Assembly (NCBI GenBank): GCA_037833965.1
Contig: AP031351.1
Span: 3,608,501-3,672,500, forward strand
From: Marchantia polymorpha subsp. ruderalis
Taxonomy: Eukaryota > Streptophyta > Marchantiopsida > Marchantiales > Marchantiaceae
DNA: 64,000 nt
Reading direction: 5' to 3'
Below the pieces are notes generated by a model. It was not told the origin of the DNA, made no database searches, and saw only the letters and a program-made list of their open reading frames with translations. A program made the translations under genes and the position numbers. Positions 60,163 through 64,000 of this stretch are shown in pieces (the stretch's first letter is position 1; the number at the start of each line of letters is the position of its first letter).

Positions 60163-60475
60163 ATGCGGACCATGGCAACGACGTCGAACCCCAGGCGCTA
60201 TCTTCCACGACTGTTTCAACAACCACGTAGAGAGAGAGAGAGAGGGCTCAGCACAGTTCGACCATGGCAACTACGTCGAATCTCAGGTGCTTTCTTCCAC
60301 GACTGTTTCAACAACCACGTAGATAGATAAATAGATATATAAATAGAGAGAGAAAAGGCTCAGCAGAGTTCGACCATGGCAACTACGTCGAATCTCAGGC
60401 GCTATCTTCCACGACTGTTTTAACAACCACGTAGGTAGAGAGAAAGAGAGAAGGCTCAGCAGAGTTCGACCTGCT
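60163..60475. repeat. Minisatellite-like array, ~3.5 units with embedded GA microsatellite
   Basis: Units share CATGGCAACTACGTCGAA, TCTTCCACGACTGTTT and CAACCACGTAG. Each is followed by a GA/GATA microsatellite of variable length and GGCTCAGCA(G/C)AGTTCGAC. CATGG starts lie at 60171, 60263 and 60374, and a last partial unit ends at about 60475. Unit length differs (92 and 111 bp) mainly through the GA run. The array sits about 1.2 kb upstream of the BYPASS1-like gene. Confidence 0.75.
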
Positions 60476-61680
60476 GAAACGGAGGGGAATCGCATCGTCC
60501 AGTCACTCGCGAGCAGCGTGGTACAGTCGACAGACGGGAGAACCGAAGGCAGGCGGTGAGCGTAAGGAGGATGTCAGTCCCTACCACGACCACGGTGCAC
60601 GGTGGGTGCGGTCGTGGTGGTGGCACCCACCGACTCGCGCACCGGGCGGGCGGGCGGGAGGCAGGGCAAAGCAGGGCCAGGGAAGGATTCCTGGCGAGAG
60701 AGCGCGGGGAGGGGAGGCAGGGGAGCGCAGGAGGTGGAGAGGCGATCGAGGCGCAGAGAGAGAGAGAGAGCACGAGGAGGAGTCGGACATAGCTGATCTT
60801 GCTCGCATTACCGGCGAGTTCATTATCTATCTGTAGACAGGTGTGGCGATCTGGAGGAGATCGGGTGCAAAGATTGGCAGGAAAATTCGCAGGGCCCGTT
60901 GCTATTAAGTCTGGGCAAGTGGGCGAGGGATTTCGTCTTTGTCGTGTTTGACGCGGGGCGGAGAAAAATAAAATCTTGCGACGCTCTGAACAGGGGCTTT
61001 CGATGGTCAATCGGCTTCAGAATCTGGAGCACAGAGTCGACACGAGCAAGAACGCAAGCGGAACACCCTGTTTCACGGCGCACATGCACGCCTGAAGAAG
61101 GGTAAACAAAAACTGTCTGCCTCCGGGTCTGTGTCTTCTCGGACGCGCAATTCTTGATCAGGGCGACCGGCAGCGTTTACCGCCCTCATCCGGCAAGATC
61201 TGGCAGAAATCGCATCGTTCGGTCGATGCGAGTGGGCTTCCGACCGAGCGAAGTTCCAGGCACGAGTATGGTATTAGATACCGTGCCGTCTGGTGGAAAT
61301 TAATGAGTGCAGCAGCCAACTGGTGACCGGCACGCAGAGAGACGAAGAGCGTGAGTTGCTGGTCCCGAGCAGGCACACTGGTGAGCACCACGAAGAGATG
61401 AGTCTCTGCCTGCGCTGCTTCTTGGCTTTTCTTCACCTCGGGACGAGCAGTTGATGACATGAAAATTGTGCGACGAGACAAACCCCGTGTAAGGACACCG
61501 CGGGACGCTTGAATTTCGTGGACGCCTCGTGTGATCTTTTGTTGTTGAAAAAGATCCTTCTGTAGAGCTCGGAGAGGATTCCGCGTCTCCCAGGCTACGT
61601 TTCTCACTGCCAGCCGGTGTGTGCCCGGATCAAGTAGCCGACCTCAGTGCGGTCCAGCTTGTGAGTCCGGCCGCAGAAAA
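60476..61680 (+). other. GC-rich upstream region of the BYPASS1-like gene
   Basis: GC-rich sequence with GA-rich runs and overlapping open frames in several phases, most likely promoter and 5' leader of the gene starting at 61681. An upstream intron or exon cannot be excluded. In-frame sequence runs upstream of the chosen ATG to about 61621 without another ATG. Confidence 0.4.
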
Positions 61681-62724
61681 ATGGTGCTTCTTTTCCCTTT
61701 CCGATATCATGGGTTTCAACCCGAGAGGAAGGAGCTGGCGCACCTTTACACCGAGGATGTTACCAATTTTTTCTCGACGCTCTCCAAAGGTCTGGACAAC
61801 CTCGAGAAGGCTGTCAGTTCGGATGGCTTGTCCTTTTCATTCTTGGGGATGGCCATAGATCTTTTGAGGTCTACTCACTCAGGAGCTCTTCTTGTGACAG
61901 AGAAGTTGAGGCTTCCTGCAAGTTGCAAAGGCGAAGAGTGGCTGAATGAGTACATGGACGAGACGGTGAAACTGCTGGATGTTTGCAACGTGCTGAAAGT
62001 CGGGGTTTCTGGCTTGGAGCACTATCAAAATCTGGTGGACGTGGCCGTCCGAGGGCTGGAAGCGGCCATAATGTTCAGGCATCAGGGCCCACGAGCTATG
62101 CATGCCCTGAACGCTTGCAAGCAAGAAATGGCTCGGATTGAGAACGAGCATAAGATTTTGATGGAACACAAGATCGAATCCGAAGGGAGGCTCACTGTTA
62201 ACAACCTCGGCGACAAGCATGTGGAGAACAAGTTTGTGAAGTGGAATGGATTCTGGGGTGTCCTCTTTGCTATGAAGATTACGAGCTCTTACATTTGTCG
62301 ATTACTTCTCTCCGCCATAGTCTATGCGGGGCCGAATCCGTCCTTGAATTTTGAGACTGTGGCCGTGAGGGTACCGTGGACAAATTCTCTCGTGAGATTG
62401 CAACAACGTGTGAACGATGAGGTTTCAAAGACCCGCAACGTGAGGAAGTGTACGACAATGCTGTCACATGAAATGGAGTTTGTGGAAACAACGTTGGCAG
62501 AGGTGCGATCACATATCCCAACTAGCCTGAGGGGACCAACACTTCCTCTTCCGAACACTGAAGGTCTAGAGAAAATTAGGCAACGTGTTTCGGCTCTGAA
62601 ACAGCTTCTGCAAAAGTTCCAGACTGGAGTTGAGGCCATCGATTGGCACGTCAATGACCTATTTGACGAAATAGTAGAAGGACGCAACAAGCTCCTGAAT
62701 ATTGTCAACAGTTCTTCGAGGTAG
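61681..62724 (+). CDS. BYPASS1 (BPS1)-like protein
   Basis: The single-exon frame encodes 347 aa from the first ATG (MVLLFPFRYHGF). An N-terminal helical region contains HLYTEDVTNFFSTLSKGLDN. The signature segment EWLNEYMDETVKLLDVCNVL (about 87-106) corresponds to the W...Y.D.SVKLLDLCNA block of Arabidopsis BPS1. A hydrophobic stretch (around 205-232, ICRLLLSAIVYAG) is followed by VPWTNSLVRLQQRVNDE, matching the PWA.SF...Q..MN.E block. The C-terminus DEIVEGRNKLLNIV matches the family's GRD.LL..L ending. BPS1 proteins limit production of a root-derived mobile signal and are plant-specific; the biochemical activity is unknown. Length agrees with the family (about 350). The start is the first in-frame ATG; a 5' non-coding exon is possible. 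Confidence 0.82.
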   Translation: MVLLFPFRYHGFQPERKELAHLYTEDVTNFFSTLSKGLDNLEKAVSSDGLSFSFLGMAIDLLRSTHSGALLVTEKLRLPASCKGEEWLNEYMDETVKLLDVCNVLKVGVSGLEHYQNLVDVAVRGLEAAIMFRHQGPRAMHALNACKQEMARIENEHKILMEHKIESEGRLTVNNLGDKHVENKFVKWNGFWGVLFAMKITSSYICRLLLSAIVYAGPNPSLNFETVAVRVPWTNSLVRLQQRVNDEVSKTRNVRKCTTMLSHEMEFVETTLAEVRSHIPTSLRGPTLPLPNTEGLEKIRQRVSALKQLLQKFQTGVEAIDWHVNDLFDEIVEGRNKLLNIVNSSSR

Positions 62725-64000
62725 ATAGACAGTTCGAGTGTAGTATAGAGTGGGCACGTACTGTGCTGGGAATTAGAGCCTTAAGGATGGAAGGAGCGTA
62801 AGTTTCATGATGCAATTCTTGTCAAGCAAACCTTACCAACACCCCATCCAATAGCAAGCAAATGATACAGGAGCTTGAACAATGGTCTACTAAACAGAGT
62901 TCAAAGTTTTGTCAGATGAACCCTTCGGATGAGGAACTCTTAAGTAAAGCGGTCTAGCTAGACATCGGCTTCGGTAATATCTGATTTCTCAGATTTTTGG
63001 ACCAAGGTACTGTTTTCCTAGCAAGGAGATTCTTCCATGGAAATTTAATCAAAGTTCTTACAGTATGCCCATGGGTAGTCTTTAGAAGATGAGGCCTGTA
63101 TAGTAGAAGGTGTATAGGTGTCAAAGATGAGACAACAGCGTTTGCAAGGATAAACTACGCGCGCTTGTGGACACCAGGAAATGCAAATGGGATTTGTTTA
63201 CTTGTTCCATGCAGTGCTGAGCGTCGTATTCCTTAGTTATAGCTGCAACACTCTTACGAAGGTAGTACTTCGAGTAGCAGCACAAGACTACAGGATATAT
63301 GAAAGATGTCACTCATGGGTCATCTTTTGTATAGCAACCCATTACTTGTCAGTTGGGAATTGCTGGTGTAACATGTATATACTGGTACAAGGTACCCTAT
63401 CAGTGTACAATCTAAGCATTGGAGTTGGTCTTGTTGATCCATTGTTGTGCAAGATGTTCATTTCCAACTACGCGCTTCTGAAGGGTACGAGGTGCCCGTT
63501 CAAATAGCTTGTTTTTTACAGGCCAGCTTAAACAGTAATCACGTTGTTGTCTTAGTCACATGGGAAAAGTAGATACTCGTTTGTTCTTCATTTTTGTCAG
63601 CAAAGTCTTTTGTGATCAGGATTGAAGCTGGAAAGTATAAGGTTAGATGGATCGTCATGGGCCTAATTGAATTCATAACCTTCGAATTGAAATCTCCACT
63701 GTAATATTATCAAATCGGATGCATCTAGTCATTCTATCGTGATGTCATTCATCTCATTCTTCATATAGTATATATACAGACACACCCTTCTTTTCTCTCT
63801 TCTTGTCAACTACTAAAATTGACGCTGGCAAGCATTAGTTCAATAAATTTTCATGAGTACTAGCTGACCTCTTTGCATTTGAACTTGAAGACTGTGAACA
63901 ACACGATAAGTTCGGAATTCGCATCGAAGTTCAGCTCGGATCGTGATCCAAAGTGGTGAATGTAGTAAGTCTCGTGTTTTTTCATGGTTTACTATCACAG
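62725..64000. other. 3' flank of BYPASS1-like gene; possible promoter at right edge
   Basis: Contains the presumed 3' UTR. A 108-codon plus-strand open frame (63181-63507) is unrecognised. At about 63768-63777 TATATATACA resembles a plus-strand TATA box and could serve a gene beyond the window. No RNA gene seen. Confidence 0.4.

Noticed and set aside
1-64000. CRISPR arrays, rRNA genes, prokaryotic operons and riboswitches
   Set aside because: No regularly spaced direct repeats, rRNA motifs or operon-like gene packing are present; the window is plant nuclear DNA.

Overview
This is nuclear DNA of a land plant. Genes are intron-rich with GT-AG introns of about 80-980 bp, promoters carry plant-type TATA boxes, and the protein families are plant ones (root-cap/LEA-like protein, BYPASS1-like protein, APY7-type apyrase, plant DNL zinc ribbon, U1-70K, proteasome beta-2). 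Gene blocks of moderate GC alternate with long, very AT-rich islands. Fragments of organelle DNA, including liverwort/moss-type mitochondrial group II intron sequence, make a bryophyte likely. A liverwort such as Marchantia or a relative is my best guess; this is inference, not proof.

Layout: a partial root-cap-domain secreted protein gene (1-1213, minus) is followed by about 15 kb without an intact gene. That stretch holds two short terminal-inverted-repeat (TIR) elements (5219-5551, 8647-9112), a group II intron domain V remnant (near 6590) and a decayed pogo/Tigger transposase (9745-11300). A complete 13-exon U1-70K gene follows (16861-21067, minus). Next come diverged repeats, an AT-rich island, and a structurally complete 4.1 kb hAT transposon (25859-29956) with TIRs, an 8-bp target duplication, a broken transposase and an antisense fragment resembling a calcium-dependent protein kinase (CDPK) EF-hand. 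The proteasome beta-2 gene PBB (30828-33297, minus; 8 exons, 275 aa) and an APY7-like apyrase gene (37467-39987, minus; 796 aa) flank another AT-rich island.

The right third holds a GC-rich promoter-like region (41.7-43.1 kb), an AT-rich island with a family-B DNA polymerase remnant of mitochondrial-plasmid type (45228-45760), and a DNL zinc-ribbon gene (48434-51515, minus). It also holds a GGTAA-rich TIR element with an internal tandem duplication (52959-53849), a composite organelle insert (group II intron HNH fragment abutting an antisense plastid ndhE fragment, 55258-55603), a 337-bp Mutator-like element with a perfect 9-bp target duplication (56821-57157), a tandem repeat array (60163-60475) and a BYPASS1-like gene (61681-62724, plus).

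The intact genes are housekeeping or developmental genes with no operon-like relationship. I did not find a clearly new multi-gene system. The most interesting content is the layered mobile and organelle-derived DNA: gene-fragment capture by the hAT element, the mitochondrial-plasmid polymerase remnant, the mixed organelle insert, and the oversized intron 6 of U1-70K.
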